64,000 nt of DNA, from positions 2,254,698-2,318,697 of the forward strand of contig WNKI01000005.1 in assembly GCA_015350385.1 (NCBI GenBank). Reading direction: 5' to 3'. Below the pieces are notes generated by a model. The model had not been told where the DNA came from, searched no databases, and saw only the letters and a list, made by a program, of their open reading frames with translations. This document shows, in pieces, positions 10,038-20,453 of the stretch (within the stretch, counting starts at the first letter, position 1; the number at the start of each line of letters is the position of its first letter). The translations under genes were made by a program, and so were the position numbers. This DNA is from Aculops lycopersici. Taxonomy: Eukaryota; Arthropoda; Arachnida; Trombidiformes; Eriophyidae.

Positions 10038-11651
10038 ATGGATTTGGCACAACAGCCACCAGGTCTAACAGCAGCAGCAGCATCAACAACAACAACAGCA
10101 CCTACAACGCAAACAACCACAACAATTCCATCACAACAACAGCCTCCACCTTCAACTACTCAACCACAACCACAGCAGCCATCCCCAACACAAACATCCC
10201 CACAAGCTCTGACTACCCAATTAGCAACGACAACAGCAGTAGCTTCCATCCAAACAGCCCCGATACAGACAACGGTTGCAACACCTACGCTGGCCACCCC
10301 ACTGTCGCTTGTCACTACTCCAGCTACAACCCAAACAACAACAACATCGGTCTCAACGACTGTATCGATTGTAACAACAAGCGCAGCACCAACAACATCA
10401 ACGGTATCGATCACAACGACACCTGGTTCTTCGATAACCACCACAGCAGCAGTGAGCTCGCCCGCGCCTCTTACTGCAAGCCAACCCATTACAACAACAA
10501 CAATTCAATCACAACAACCGCAGCAAGTTTCTGTCACAACACCACAACACCAAATAATTCACACAACAACACCAACAACAACAGTAACTGCACCAAAAAT
10601 CTTGAATCCTCAGCCAACCATCGTGGCAACCACTGTCACTGGCGTTCCAACAACACAATTAACATGGCCTCAAGCTCATACATCTCTATCAGCTGTTACG
10701 ACGGCGCCAACATTCGTAGCCCAGCTTCCATTAACATCGACACCTAGAACGGTCCAATTAACCTTGGTCAACCGTCCTCCTACAACCTTACCTATTGTAC
10801 CAATCAATGCCACAACTACACCCACAACGGCTAATATCAAGGCTGAACCGAATAAATTTGTCTGTTGTTTGCTGGACAATGGAGTCAGATGCGACAGGGT
10901 TGCTGGAAACGCATCCTTTAGTGCTAGGATACAAAAGATAATTGGAACTAAGAAGATGAATCTCGCTTTGGATCCAACTGTTAGACATGCATATATTTGT
11001 GAGCATCATAAAGCTATTATAACTGTGGCTAAGAAATCAACAGCACTTAATAGGGAACCCAAAGCTAATGCAAAGAATAACAATTACAACACTGCCAATA
11101 GTAATGCAAACTCTATCGCAACTACAACCAACCCAAGTATTCCATATCAAGGAAACAATGCGAGCTTCAATGATTTGTCCCGGTCGCAACAACAATTACA
11201 GCATCCGATTAATTTGGAGATGTTGACCAACCAGAATAGGCTGGCCAACAATCATCCGGGCGTCATGAACAATATGCCCATGACAGGCAGAGGCACTCAG
11301 CAAGTAGCCCATGGTCACTACCAAAACTCCAAGCATCCGAACAATCAAATGGCACCTATGGATGTTATAATGTCGACTGGATTCGACAATACAGGTGGTG
11401 GCGATAATATTCCATCCAGTAGTGGTGGTATTGAGGTTGATCTCCAACAGCTTCAAGTTAATACTTTGAGAAGATATAAGAGACACTTCAGAGTGCAAAC
11501 AAGACCCGGTTTGAACAAATTGCAACTAGCTGAAGCCCTGATGACCCATTTCAGATCTATGCCAATCATTGAGAAAGAGGCTATTACATATTTTGTTTAC
11601 ATCGTCAAAAGTTACAGGAATAAATTAGATCATAACCCTAAAGCGGACTGA
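10038..11651 (+). CDS. SAP30: SAP30/SAP30L, Sin3-HDAC corepressor subunit
   Basis: An intronless frame of 537 aa starting at ATG 10038 (MDLAQQPPG). SAP30 bridges Sin3A and HDACs in nuclear corepressor complexes and binds DNA and phosphoinositides. The zinc-finger module is at about residues 271-334, with CCLLDNGVRC, the conserved GNASFS, and VRHAYICEHHK. The C-terminal Sin3-interacting domain (about 466-537) carries VDLQQLQVNTLRRYKRHF and FRSMPIIEKEA, nearly identical to the vertebrate protein. In contrast the first 270 residues are Thr/Gln/Pro-rich low complexity built from ACA/CAA-rich codons, and a Gln/Asn-rich linker separates the two domains. Vertebrate SAP30 is about 220 aa, so this one is more than twice as long. 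A poly(A) signal AATAAA lies at 11724-11729. Confidence 0.95.
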   Translation: MDLAQQPPGLTAAAASTTTTAPTTQTTTTIPSQQQPPPSTTQPQPQQPSPTQTSPQALTTQLATTTAVASIQTAPIQTTVATPTLATPLSLVTTPATTQTTTTSVSTTVSIVTTSAAPTTSTVSITTTPGSSITTTAAVSSPAPLTASQPITTTTIQSQQPQQVSVTTPQHQIIHTTTPTTTVTAPKILNPQPTIVATTVTGVPTTQLTWPQAHTSLSAVTTAPTFVAQLPLTSTPRTVQLTLVNRPPTTLPIVPINATTTPTTANIKAEPNKFVCCLLDNGVRCDRVAGNASFSARIQKIIGTKKMNLALDPTVRHAYICEHHKAIITVAKKSTALNREPKANAKNNNYNTANSNANSIATTTNPSIPYQGNNASFNDLSRSQQQLQHPINLEMLTNQNRLANNHPGVMNNMPMTGRGTQQVAHGHYQNSKHPNNQMAPMDVIMSTGFDNTGGGDNIPSSSGGIEVDLQQLQVNTLRRYKRHFRVQTRPGLNKLQLAEALMTHFRSMPIIEKEAITYFVYIVKSYRNKLDHNPKAD

Positions 11652-12196
11652 TGAATGAAACAAATCACCGAACTAGGATAGCGATCTCCTCATCAAACCT
11701 ATTGGTATACAAAATAGAAAGGAAATAAAAACAACAAACTACCAAAATCTTTAGTTCTAAATTATTGATCTATCCAATCACTCGTGCTTGTACATACAGG
11801 AACCTTATACAATTTATTTTCCTTAGTCACTGGAAATATCAGCATCTGCGATAAATCTCGCCGGTCGAATCTAGGCTTGGTATTGAGCGAGCAACGCAAA
11901 GACTAGTGGTTTGCGTTAATCAACAGGTAGTTGAGAAGTTGAGTTTTGTAATCATCATCAGGATGTCTAATCATAGAATGAAATTGGAACTTTACTTGAG
12001 TCTCTTCCATTTATTTTAGACTGTGGCCCATGCGCGAATCTTAAGCCTATCACTGTGAAATCACAGCATTAGGTCAAAAGGTATAAGAGAGTTTAATTGC
12101 GTTAGAAAGATAGTCGAGGTGGAGATCGAAAAAAATTGAGTTGATATCAATAATGCGCTTTATCATCAGTAGTTATTGCATTTATGTTACATTGAT
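11652..12196. other. Convergent 3' region of SAP30 and GALNT
   Basis: Contains the SAP30 poly(A) signal (11724-11729, +) and the 3' flank of the GALNT gene (-). I see nothing else. Confidence 0.4.
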
Positions 12197-14158
12197 TCAA
12201 TGCCAATTTACGTCGAGCATTGACCATTTGAGAGATTCTTGATCGGTTTTGTTGCATAGTTCCAATTGCACTTTGCTGTATGAAGTTACATCAAGACATA
12301 ACTTTGAGTTGATATGTTGCAGGTGGCTGTCATGGGTTAGATTCCACTTCTGTCGGACGGACTCGTTGCATGGGGCTAGTATAACCTGACGACTTGGTAC
12401 TGGGTCAGAACCAGTGTCGAGACAGACATTCTCGTCGGTCATGATGAATCCTTTGGTTGGGTTGAATACAAATAATTGACTTGGATTCAACCTAGATGAG
12501 CAGGTATAAGTTTCCACGGCTCCAACCGCTGCTTGGCCGACCCTTATTTGAGGTCTTCGCAGACACTTGTCGCCGGCTACATGCTTAATTCTACCGAAGA
12601 ACCGATCATGGCTTGGAAAAAAGTTTTCTGGCCATACATTGTCGAGGAACCAACGAAAATTTTTGCATTTTAGGTTCTTTCTCAACTCTTTTCTAGCCTC
12701 AATATTACTCAAAGCTTGTTCGCGGCCAACCTTTGCAAGTGTCCTATTGACAATCGGATTCATCAGATAAAAGAACTCACTCCATTCATCCATCCATACT
12801 TCAGAGACTCTAGCTAGATTAGAATATAGAATGTCGCCAACTTCCTTACCAGGTCTGAAAGTGTACGGTGATGACTTTCTGAATATGTGAGCGACATGAG
12901 AACAAGGGACGATCTTGACTTCGCCTCCACATTGCCACAAACGTAGAGACAACTCGATGTTTTCGCCGCCCCATATGTCCATGTGAGGATCATAGGCACC
13001 CATCTCATTGAAGTAGTCTTTTTCGATACTGAATAGTCCTCCAGCCATAACTGGAGTGTGAAATGGATGAATGAGTTCAGTTATCTTGACTTTTCCATCT
13101 GGCTTCGAGTAACCATTACTTGCGACAAGTTCTCTACGACTTATAGGGTACCAGCGGAAGTTGAGGCCCCAATTGATCGCACCTAAATGCAATTCAAAGC
13201 TTCTAGTGAAGGCAAATGTATCTTCATTTATGATGTCTATGATTGGACAAGCGGCAACCTTCCTATTGAGCTTGATTTGTTCCAATAAGGGCTCAAGCCA
13301 TCCTGTAGTAGCTTCACAATGCGCATCAATAAAGGTGAGAACTTCACCCCGCGCCTGCTTAACACCAATCAACCTAGATTTGATCAAACCAACCCTCTCC
13401 TTGGACCTTAAGACTATGATGTCAACTCCACGGACGCTACCCAAATTGTTCATGTAATAATCGAGTGATTTTCCTAGAAAAGTTCGATTGCTTGCATCAT
13501 CAACGAGTAGTATCTCAGTTAGCAAATGTTGAGGTGCAGTATTGAGGATACTGTGTACTGTTCGAGCAAGAGTTGACCAAGCTTCATTGTGGAATACGAC
13601 AATAACGCTTGTTTTAGGTAACTCGTGGGTATTAAACTTCTTTTTACGACAGGCCATCTTTCTTGGATCAGGTAGCTTTCTGTCAACAGAAATCTTGTCA
13701 CTTGCAACCAGGTTGAACCTGTTGATTGCGAATAATACTTTCATTTGATCTTTAGGGTAACCAGGTAGATAAGCTGGCCTCCCATCGCGTCCGATATCAG
13801 GACTGGGGTCATAATTATTTGTATTGAGTATATCGGTACTGAGATTCTGTATGTTGATCTCTGAGGCCCATGAAGGTTTTGGTCCTACATATTTACCTAT
13901 GATTGTCTTGATGGTCCTTGCTTCAAATCTTGCATGATTTAGCTCATATTGCCGCCTAGTTTCAAGATGCTCTTTCTCTAAGTTATATTTATGTAATATA
14001 GTTATTGCGAGTATCAAAATAAGCGCCAAAGCAATTAAATAGACTCTTAGACGCCTACGAGCTAGATATCGACACAAATCAATCCATTGCAAACTCCTAT
14101 GGCGCCTCTGATTGGCATTGGCTTTTGGCGCCAGAAGAGGTAATAGAGGTCCTGGCAT
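12197..14158 (-). CDS. GALNT: Polypeptide N-acetylgalactosaminyltransferase (GALNT11-like)
   Basis: A single exon of 653 aa from the ATG at 14158. These Golgi type II membrane enzymes (GT27) start mucin-type O-glycosylation by moving GalNAc from UDP-GalNAc to Ser/Thr. Visible parts are a short basic cytoplasmic tail, a signal-anchor helix at about 38-57, a stem and the catalytic domain at about 180-480. The catalytic domain has TSVIVVFHNEAWSTL, the metal-binding D-x-H motif in FIDAHCEA and the Gal/GalNAc-T motif WGGENIELSLRLWQCGG, with WMDEW after it. The C-terminal third is a ricin-type lectin domain with CLD and QKW motifs. Segments such as INWGLNFRWYPI and PIIDIINEDTF are most like GALNT11/Pgant35A, but this subtype call is a recollection and not a search. 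It is intronless, while vertebrate GALNT genes have many introns. Confidence 0.93.
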   Translation of the reverse strand: MPGPLLPLLAPKANANQRRHRSLQWIDLCRYLARRRLRVYLIALALILILAITILHKYNLEKEHLETRRQYELNHARFEARTIKTIIGKYVGPKPSWASEINIQNLSTDILNTNNYDPSPDIGRDGRPAYLPGYPKDQMKVLFAINRFNLVASDKISVDRKLPDPRKMACRKKKFNTHELPKTSVIVVFHNEAWSTLARTVHSILNTAPQHLLTEILLVDDASNRTFLGKSLDYYMNNLGSVRGVDIIVLRSKERVGLIKSRLIGVKQARGEVLTFIDAHCEATTGWLEPLLEQIKLNRKVAACPIIDIINEDTFAFTRSFELHLGAINWGLNFRWYPISRRELVASNGYSKPDGKVKITELIHPFHTPVMAGGLFSIEKDYFNEMGAYDPHMDIWGGENIELSLRLWQCGGEVKIVPCSHVAHIFRKSSPYTFRPGKEVGDILYSNLARVSEVWMDEWSEFFYLMNPIVNRTLAKVGREQALSNIEARKELRKNLKCKNFRWFLDNVWPENFFPSHDRFFGRIKHVAGDKCLRRPQIRVGQAAVGAVETYTCSSRLNPSQLFVFNPTKGFIMTDENVCLDTGSDPVPSRQVILAPCNESVRQKWNLTHDSHLQHINSKLCLDVTSYSKVQLELCNKTDQESLKWSMLDVNWH

Positions 14159-14793
14159 CTGTGTTGTCAATCATAAATACAATTTATGGGGGGATGACAG
14201 AGTCATTATTGTGATATGCACCCTACTAAAATAGAGCACATAATAACACAACAAGTGTTTTTGGTTCCCCCTTAGCAAACTTTGAGGGTTCTCCTCGAAA
14301 ATTGCCTGTCACACAAAGAGATTGCCTGCGTCCAACCTTCTTTATATCCTCACGAGTACAAAATTTGTGAGTGGGAGTTGTGTAATGTCGCTCTATCGCG
14401 GTGGGCAAGCCATCCTACCCAAATACTTGTAACTCCCGACGGCTTATTTATACTGTTCACAAACTGCAGAATTTCTTCTGCACAACAGCTGCTGGAACAT
14501 GTGGCAATTATCTCTTTGTGTTCTTCTTTCAAAGTGGACATAAACCAGATAGGGCAACAGATGGGATCAATCAAAATAGTCTACACGTTTAAGCTTTCGT
14601 AATTTTGCCTCTCTCCTTGTAAAATGCAAGTTTATTGATTCGCGAAATATCTTTAAAATTGCATCACTATTCGATGGACCGTGAATTCAAGTTGCTTACA
14701 TTTACCTAGAATTTGTTGTTTCAGTTATCTCGCTGAACAAATTGCTTGCTGTGACTTGCGGTTGCTGTCAATCAACTATAGAAGTTCGATTCA
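14159..14793. other. Spacer between MOSPD2 3' end and GALNT 5' end
   Basis: Holds the GALNT promoter side and the MOSPD2 3' UTR. A minus-strand AATAAA (TTTATT on +, about 14627-14632) lies about 165 bp beyond the MOSPD2 stop. No coding potential with homology was seen. Confidence 0.4.
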
Positions 14794-16542
14794 CTATACA
14801 TTCATGTTGAAGAATAAAAAATTAATAATTATTACAAGAAGAATGACGTTCACAAGGATGGAGATATTTTGTCTTCGCTTAAGTGATCTGCAAGATGTTA
14901 CCAATTCGTATAGTTGAGGATTCTTAATTGACGACTGTATGGCGGAAGTGGTTACTATCTTTCTTAAATATGAGCCCAACTTGATTGCAGTATGTGTTGT
15001 GCTACTTGTTGATGTAGTAGATTGCTGAGTATTACTTGACCATAGGGAATCGAATTGAGCCTTTGTGATGGAATTAATCTCGCCCTCTAAAGGTTGAGCA
15101 ACGATGAGGAATTTGTCACTAGATTTATGCTCGTCCAGTAGGACAACACTTATGGTTAATGTAGTTCCTGGCGAAAGTACACCTCGTGCCGGCTTGACCG
15201 AATAATTTGATGGCCTGTTTGACATTAGCTTGAAGGCAAGTGAGTTCTTGTCGCTAGGATTGAATATGGTTACAGTTGCGTGGAATACATCATTGTAAGA
15301 GTCATAGTTGAACTCGAGGAATTCGTCTGGGAATACTCTTATACTTGAAACAATTTCACCTGAACTTAAAACATTTGTTGCCTTCCTTATGAGTGCCGAT
15401 GTTCCATCTCCACCAACTTCCGTCATCATGGTAGAGCTGGTAGATTTCTCGGATGAACCAGAACCTAGGCCGATGTGACATAGAGCCAAGTCGCTAAGGA
15501 GTGTAGGCGCCATTTGTGCATTATTAATGTACTTTGTTATTGTCTCTGGAGGATCCTCATAAGTTGTGCTAGCCAATTGTTCTTCGGCTTCGTCAAGTAG
15601 AGATTGGAATTGTGGTAAGATTTTATCTATTTCAGCGTCAGTGATTCCATGAGCGTTGGCTAGCTTAAATACCGACGGACAACCGGGAGGAATCCAGCGG
15701 TAGTTGCGTTTGCACGTGCCATGCATAAAATCCGGCAAACTCTCAGGTGAAATATATTCCAATATTGAGTTTTCATCGCAAAATCTAACTCTGTTGGCCA
15801 AATAGGCTGGCATTAGTTTTTTTGCTAAGGACCAAAAAGCATTGAGGACCCAAGGCAATTTATATACAATAATATATTGCAAACCCACAGGCGCATGTTC
15901 CGTAGCGCAAGAGATTAAGAATTGTAAAAAGTCAACATCGCAATTTGCGTAGCCGGCACCCGAACAATCAAATAGAATCACAAGACCCTGGCCATTGGTT
16001 ACACGATCTATCTTCTCAAATGTATGGACTAGAAAGTGTTTCTCCACCTCAACCATCTCCGTGATCTTCCTGTGATATTTAATACGTAAGTACAAGACTA
16101 GATTTCCCTTCCTATCGTTCTCATATGGAAAGAGTGCACCGATTTTGTAAAATTCAGATGGAAACATGGCATCCTCTGAAATGTGTATACCAAATTCGTT
16201 TCTCCATTCCATAGTTTTTCTAAGCATATCAAGTGTATCATTGACCCGACGATTTCTTGCAAGTAAATAACGTTTTAGATACCAATCGTCGGTGGCCAAT
16301 TTGTGCTTGTCCCTATCATTGACTTTGTCTGGATTTGCATCGGCATACTCGAGGAATTTCTTCCTGACCTCGATCAAAGCTTGAGCACTCTTCGAGTTTT
16401 TGTCACTGTTGTTATTATTATCATTATTATTGTTACCATTCCCATTGCTCAAATGTCCATTTGCCATCTTGCTACAAGATGCTCCATTGGCCTTGTGGAA
16501 CCCATTGGAGTTGCCATTTGGCATAATCGTCGCCACTGCCAT
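14794..16542 (-). CDS. MOSPD2: MOSPD2, CRAL-TRIO and MSP domain ER tether
   Basis: A single exon of 582 aa. MOSPD2 is an ER-anchored tether whose MSP domain binds FFAT motifs on other organelles and whose CRAL-TRIO domain contacts lipids. The order is complete: an Asn/Gly-rich N-terminus, a CRAL-TRIO N-lobe and lipid-binding fold (about 60-275; DDWYLKRYLLARN, LVILFDCSGAGYANCD, QYIIVYKLPWVLNAFW), an MSP domain (about 399-487; RVFPDEFLEFNYD, SNRPSNYSVKPARGVLSPG) and a C-terminal hydrophobic helix (about 560-582) that would act as a tail anchor. The position of the start is supported by ATG at 16542 and by the conserved region beginning soon after. The vertebrate protein is about 518 aa. Confidence 0.93.
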   Translation of the reverse strand: MAVATIMPNGNSNGFHKANGASCSKMANGHLSNGNGNNNNDNNNNSDKNSKSAQALIEVRKKFLEYADANPDKVNDRDKHKLATDDWYLKRYLLARNRRVNDTLDMLRKTMEWRNEFGIHISEDAMFPSEFYKIGALFPYENDRKGNLVLYLRIKYHRKITEMVEVEKHFLVHTFEKIDRVTNGQGLVILFDCSGAGYANCDVDFLQFLISCATEHAPVGLQYIIVYKLPWVLNAFWSLAKKLMPAYLANRVRFCDENSILEYISPESLPDFMHGTCKRNYRWIPPGCPSVFKLANAHGITDAEIDKILPQFQSLLDEAEEQLASTTYEDPPETITKYINNAQMAPTLLSDLALCHIGLGSGSSEKSTSSTMMTEVGGDGTSALIRKATNVLSSGEIVSSIRVFPDEFLEFNYDSYNDVFHATVTIFNPSDKNSLAFKLMSNRPSNYSVKPARGVLSPGTTLTISVVLLDEHKSSDKFLIVAQPLEGEINSITKAQFDSLWSSNTQQSTTSTSSTTHTAIKLGSYLRKIVTTSAIQSSIKNPQLYELVTSCRSLKRRQNISILVNVILLVIIINFLFFNMNV

Positions 16543-18267
16543 GATGAATACTTTTATCTATCGGCTTGGCCTTGAAGTTTAAAGTAATAGTTGATGGACT
16601 TGTTAGTTAAAATATCAATATGGTATCGAGTTTCGTCGGCTTCTCTTGCTAATCTTTGACCATCACCTATTGACGACCAACAATACCCCGTCCCAGGTGG
16701 CGTCACGTCTAAAATAGACTTAGTGAATATTTCGATTAAAACAGTGGAGTTGATTTTGGATTGAAAATATTGCAAATCTTATTATAACTCTCTTCTCAGA
16801 TAACCAAGAGCCTACATTAACCTAATGGTAATATGGTTGGCAAGGGCAAGGGAACGGGAGAGAGAGAAGGAGAGAGAAGCTTGGAAGAAACAACAACAAC
16901 ATCAACAAGTGTCTGCTTTCTCACTCGCTCACTCGTCGCTGGTTAGCCTCTATTTTGGTTGCCGCTCTTATGTTGATCCTGTCTCTAGCCATTGGGTGCC
17001 CATTGAATTGCGTGCATTTGCTGGTGAGTGCAGTTTCTTCACCCACCATTCACTGAGAGCAGTCACCTGTTGCTTGATAGCCAGCAGCAACTTGAAAACT
17101 AGCTTAGCGCATTCCCTCGATGCTTTACCTGAATAGCGGCAGCAACAGCAAAAAGACCATCGGTTCTCTTTGCAATAATTGGACTTGAAAATCCCGAACA
17201 ACTCACTCAACGGGAATGTGAAGCCAAACGAAGTAAAGCACAAGAGACTCTTCTATCCAACCTCTATCTTGTCCAGGTAGTGCGACGTTCTTTTTGGCCA
17301 ACCAAAACTATCCATATGACGACGACGACAACAACGGCGACAGCGACAGCGACAACGTTAACAACAACCAACACTATTCTTGCCTTTTGACTCTAGTTCG
17401 CACACCTATTGCAAGAGGCTGGCAAGACACATGCCGCTCAAGATCCCCAACCAAGTTACGCAGTCTCAGCTTGTTGCACTCGCTGGCCAGCAAGCCAAAT
17501 AGTTGGCTTGAAATACAAGTGGAAAACCAAGTCAAAAACACGCCCAACTGCTATGGCAATGACGAACAACTCGCTATTGCGTAGTCAGAATGCTCAAGTG
17601 CAACTGGTTATTCCTCTCGATTTGCGGCAAGTTGCCTGTCGCCCGCAACCGAGAGTTAGTTAACGACAATGACTCACCTCCTCTACCAACCACCTGAGAG
17701 CCAGCGAGCCAAGCGAGTGGCTAGAGCTTGAGCTCAAGTGTTGGATCAGCCACAAGTGGAGTTGTCTCTTCTCCCGGCTCCAACTTTGAGTAACGTTACC
17801 TCAACTTTTAAGACTCCAACAAGCAACAGCATGACCCGCTCATCAGACTGCCATTCGTTAACGCCAATTCAAATCTCTGGCCATTCAATGGTCTTTGTTT
17901 TGTAGTAGATTCAATGGTATGAGTTTGCTTATGCTAGTGCTAATTAGTCACTCTAGCAAGCTTGTCGCCATCCTCGTCTCAAATCGACTTTACTGACTGA
18001 CACGCCCACCTTGTTCAAATCCCTTTTGCTCAACTAGAGGCTCGCCACTTCCCGAAACTCCATCTCACGTTAATATACGCTGCAGGTGGTTGGTTTCGAC
18101 TATAATCAAAAGCAAATCAAGGCTAACAACAGCAAGAATACAAAGTGCTCATCCAGCGACCACCTGTACGCACTTGCTACCGGAGCGACATCTTCCTTTT
18201 GCCAAGCTAATTAGGATTCCATTCAATATTGGTGGCTTCTTGCAAAAATAACGATGCAAAATACGAC
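16543..18267. promoter_or_regulatory. Divergent upstream region of MOSPD2 and SIRT6
   Basis: A 1.7-kb gap between two head-to-head genes. It includes a purine-rich GA tract near 16850-16880, CAA-rich repeats near 16885-16905 and 17325-17370, and composition richer in G+C than the 3' spacers. Reading frames here carry only repeat-like sequence. I see no convincing exon. Confidence 0.4.
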
Positions 18268-19566
18268 ATGTCCCTTGACTATGCAGCTGGACTAAGTCAC
18301 TACGATGATCTTGGCGATTGCGGGCTCGACGAGGTAAGTTTGGAATCCGAGAAAGCCACTTGAGACTATTGTGTCACGATTGTGCAAGTTAAGACGCTTA
18401 TGCAATGAACGCCTTATCGAGTTTCATGAGAAAATGTTTGTCGATGTCGCAATTTTTACCTCATTTGTGATATTACAGCATCCCAATTCAATACAACTTT
18501 ACTCACGAACTCCCTTTTATCGCATTGCATCCTAACAAAACAAACTCTACAAAACCCAAAGGTCTTTGATGAAATTGAGATAGTTGGAGGGAAAGTGAGA
18601 CAGTTGGCCGTTTGGCTACGTCAATCTAACGGCTCTTGTGTATTTCATGTTGGTGCTGGCATCAGTACTTCGGCTGGTATTCGTGACTTCCGGGGCAAAC
18701 ATGGAGTTTGGACGGAGTTGCAAGAGAAGAAATCCACCAGGGCTGAAGTGATAAGTGATAATTCTACCACCAAAGTTGAGATCGACTCCAAGGTCGACGC
18801 CGACGGTAAATCTACTAATTTGCAAGTGATCGAGCAACTACCGCAACCAGATTCCAAAGTAGAACAAACGATTGCGACGAAATCCACGGGCGCGGTATCG
18901 AGTGAGAGAAGGATCAATGAGATGAAACCTTTCGATGAAACCGAGCCAACTTTCACTCATATGGCGCTTAAAAAGTTATGCGAATCAGATTTAGTTAGAC
19001 ACATCATAAGCCAAAATGTAGACGGGTTATTTTTAAAGGCAAATTTGCCACGGAAATACCTGAGCGAGATGCATGGAAACTTTTATCTAGACGAATGCAC
19101 AAAGTGTCGGTCTCGCTTTATTCGCGGCTCTGCAAGCATGACGATGCGATTAACTAAATCCAATGTCAAGTGCCCGCGAGCTAAAGAGGATGCTGCTAAA
19201 TGTAGAGGTCATCTGCGAGATACAATCTTAGATTGGGAGAGTCCAATTCCTTACAACGAGCTCCGTGTTGCCACGAGGGAGGGAAAGCGCAACCTCTTGC
19301 ACATTTGCATTGGCACTGGAATGCAGTTGCGCCCATCAAAGGATATGGTTTGTGATCCAATGACGAGAGACAAGGACAAAAAACTTGTTATCATTAATTT
19401 GCAACCTACGAGATTGGATCAAAAGGCCAACTTGGTTATCAACTATTACGCCGATGACGTAATGCGGCTTCTCATGGACGAGTTGGACTTGGAGGTTGAG
19501 CGGTATGATCCCTCGAAGGATCCAACAAAAGACCCTCAAACAATTGGCTCATTGTGGATGAAATAA
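18268..19566 (+). CDS. SIRT6: SIRT6, NAD-dependent protein deacylase
   Basis: Two exons, 18268..18333 and 18562..19566, give 356 aa. Exon 1 encodes MSLDYAAGLSHYDDLGDCGL, matching the SIRT6 start; the intron is 228 bp with a GTAAGT donor and AAAG acceptor. SIRT6 is a chromatin deacylase and mono-ADP-ribosyltransferase acting on H3K9ac/H3K56ac in DNA repair and metabolism. Visible are the NAD-binding GAGIST and DFRG, QNVDGL, the catalytic His in SEMHGN, four zinc cysteines (CTKC ... KCPRAKEDAAKC), DTILDWE and IINLQPTRLDQKA. An insertion of about 60 residues follows GVWTELQEK. The usual GTS of the Rossmann motif is GTG. Vertebrate-type long C-terminal tails are absent. The poly(A) signal AATAAA starts inside the stop codon (19565-19570). 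Confidence 0.95.
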
Positions 19567-19682
19567 TAAAAACCAAAATTTATTCTCTTTCCCGTTATTA
19601 TTCTACACTTTCACTTTAATCCATTCTCTTCTTGATTTGATTTGCTCATTTTTCTTTCTACAAGGATAACCACGAAATTTCT

Positions 19683-20453
19683 CTAACTTAAACTGAATAC
19701 AATCATCAATAGACTTGCAATGATGCTCTCGTATTTGTCTGACTTTACAATCTTGTACCCTTTGAGTATATCATTACACTTTGGTTTCAGGCAGATAAGT
19801 TGAATAACATCATCCAAAACTCCTCTGTACAATCTAATAACAAATTGACCTTCAGTTGGACACCTGGTTTGGAGTAAATCCTTGATTTCAGCTTCAATGC
19901 TGTGAACCATACAACAAACACCAGACATCTTCTGGTCTAAATCGGTAAACTTTTCCTGAATTACGATCAATCTGCCCATAACGTTCGACATGAGATCTCT
20001 AACAGAATCCTGGTATTTCTCAATACACTGGGTCGTCTTCAGGACTGCCGGATATTTGCTGGTTTGGCATTCGCGCTTTCTAGCGCGAGAAATCGAGTTG
20101 GCAAGTGTTGAGATGATGGTTTTGTGTAGGCCCTTTGTGCACTTCCTGCCTACGTCCCTAATGCACTTCTCGCATCCAATAAAAGAGTCGCAGAGATCCT
20201 TTGCATCCTGATCAGTTTTTGGCCACTTTGGAATAGTTCCCGTGAGTATGTCCATCAATGGCTTTGCACAAACTTGCACCTTGTCGGCGATATCGGACAA
20301 GCCACCACAATTGGCACTCGTTAGTGTCGTATTACTTGGCTTGCTTTGTCTTGTAGGACTTTGACGATTGTCTTGAGTAAGAGCCGATGTCGAGACAAGA
20401 GCAACAATGACCAATAGGAAGGCAATGGAAATTGTGTTTTGTTTCGGTGCCAT
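19683..20453 (-). CDS. Secreted Cys-rich protein, paralogue A (intronless)
   Basis: A single exon of 256 aa of unknown function. An N-terminal signal peptide is clear (IAFLLVIVALVSTSA). The mature part is helical-looking with spaced cysteines, including CEKC and a CC pair, and a final C-x-KPKC. The end (SIIASLLMIVFSLS) is hydrophobic and could be a GPI-attachment signal. The neighbouring minus-strand gene at 22.6-24.0 kb is a clear paralogue: after alignment the cysteines coincide, the 36-residue spacing between a single Cys and the CC pair is identical, and total length is the same. This copy has no introns while the other has three. The layout loosely recalls arthropod 27-kDa haemolymph proteins (DUF1397) but I cannot confirm that. 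A TATA box lies about 95 bp upstream. Confidence 0.85.
   Translation of the reverse strand: MAPKQNTISIAFLLVIVALVSTSALTQDNRQSPTRQSKPSNTTLTSANCGGLSDIADKVQVCAKPLMDILTGTIPKWPKTDQDAKDLCDSFIGCEKCIRDVGRKCTKGLHKTIISTLANSISRARKRECQTSKYPAVLKTTQCIEKYQDSVRDLMSNVMGRLIVIQEKFTDLDQKMSGVCCMVHSIEAEIKDLLQTRCPTEGQFVIRLYRGVLDDVIQLICLKPKCNDILKGYKIVKSDKYESIIASLLMIVFSLS

Noticed and set aside
10160..10489. Val/Ala-rich open frame of 109 aa on the minus strand inside SAP30
   Set aside because: It is the antisense shadow of the Thr/Gln repeat region; no family features.
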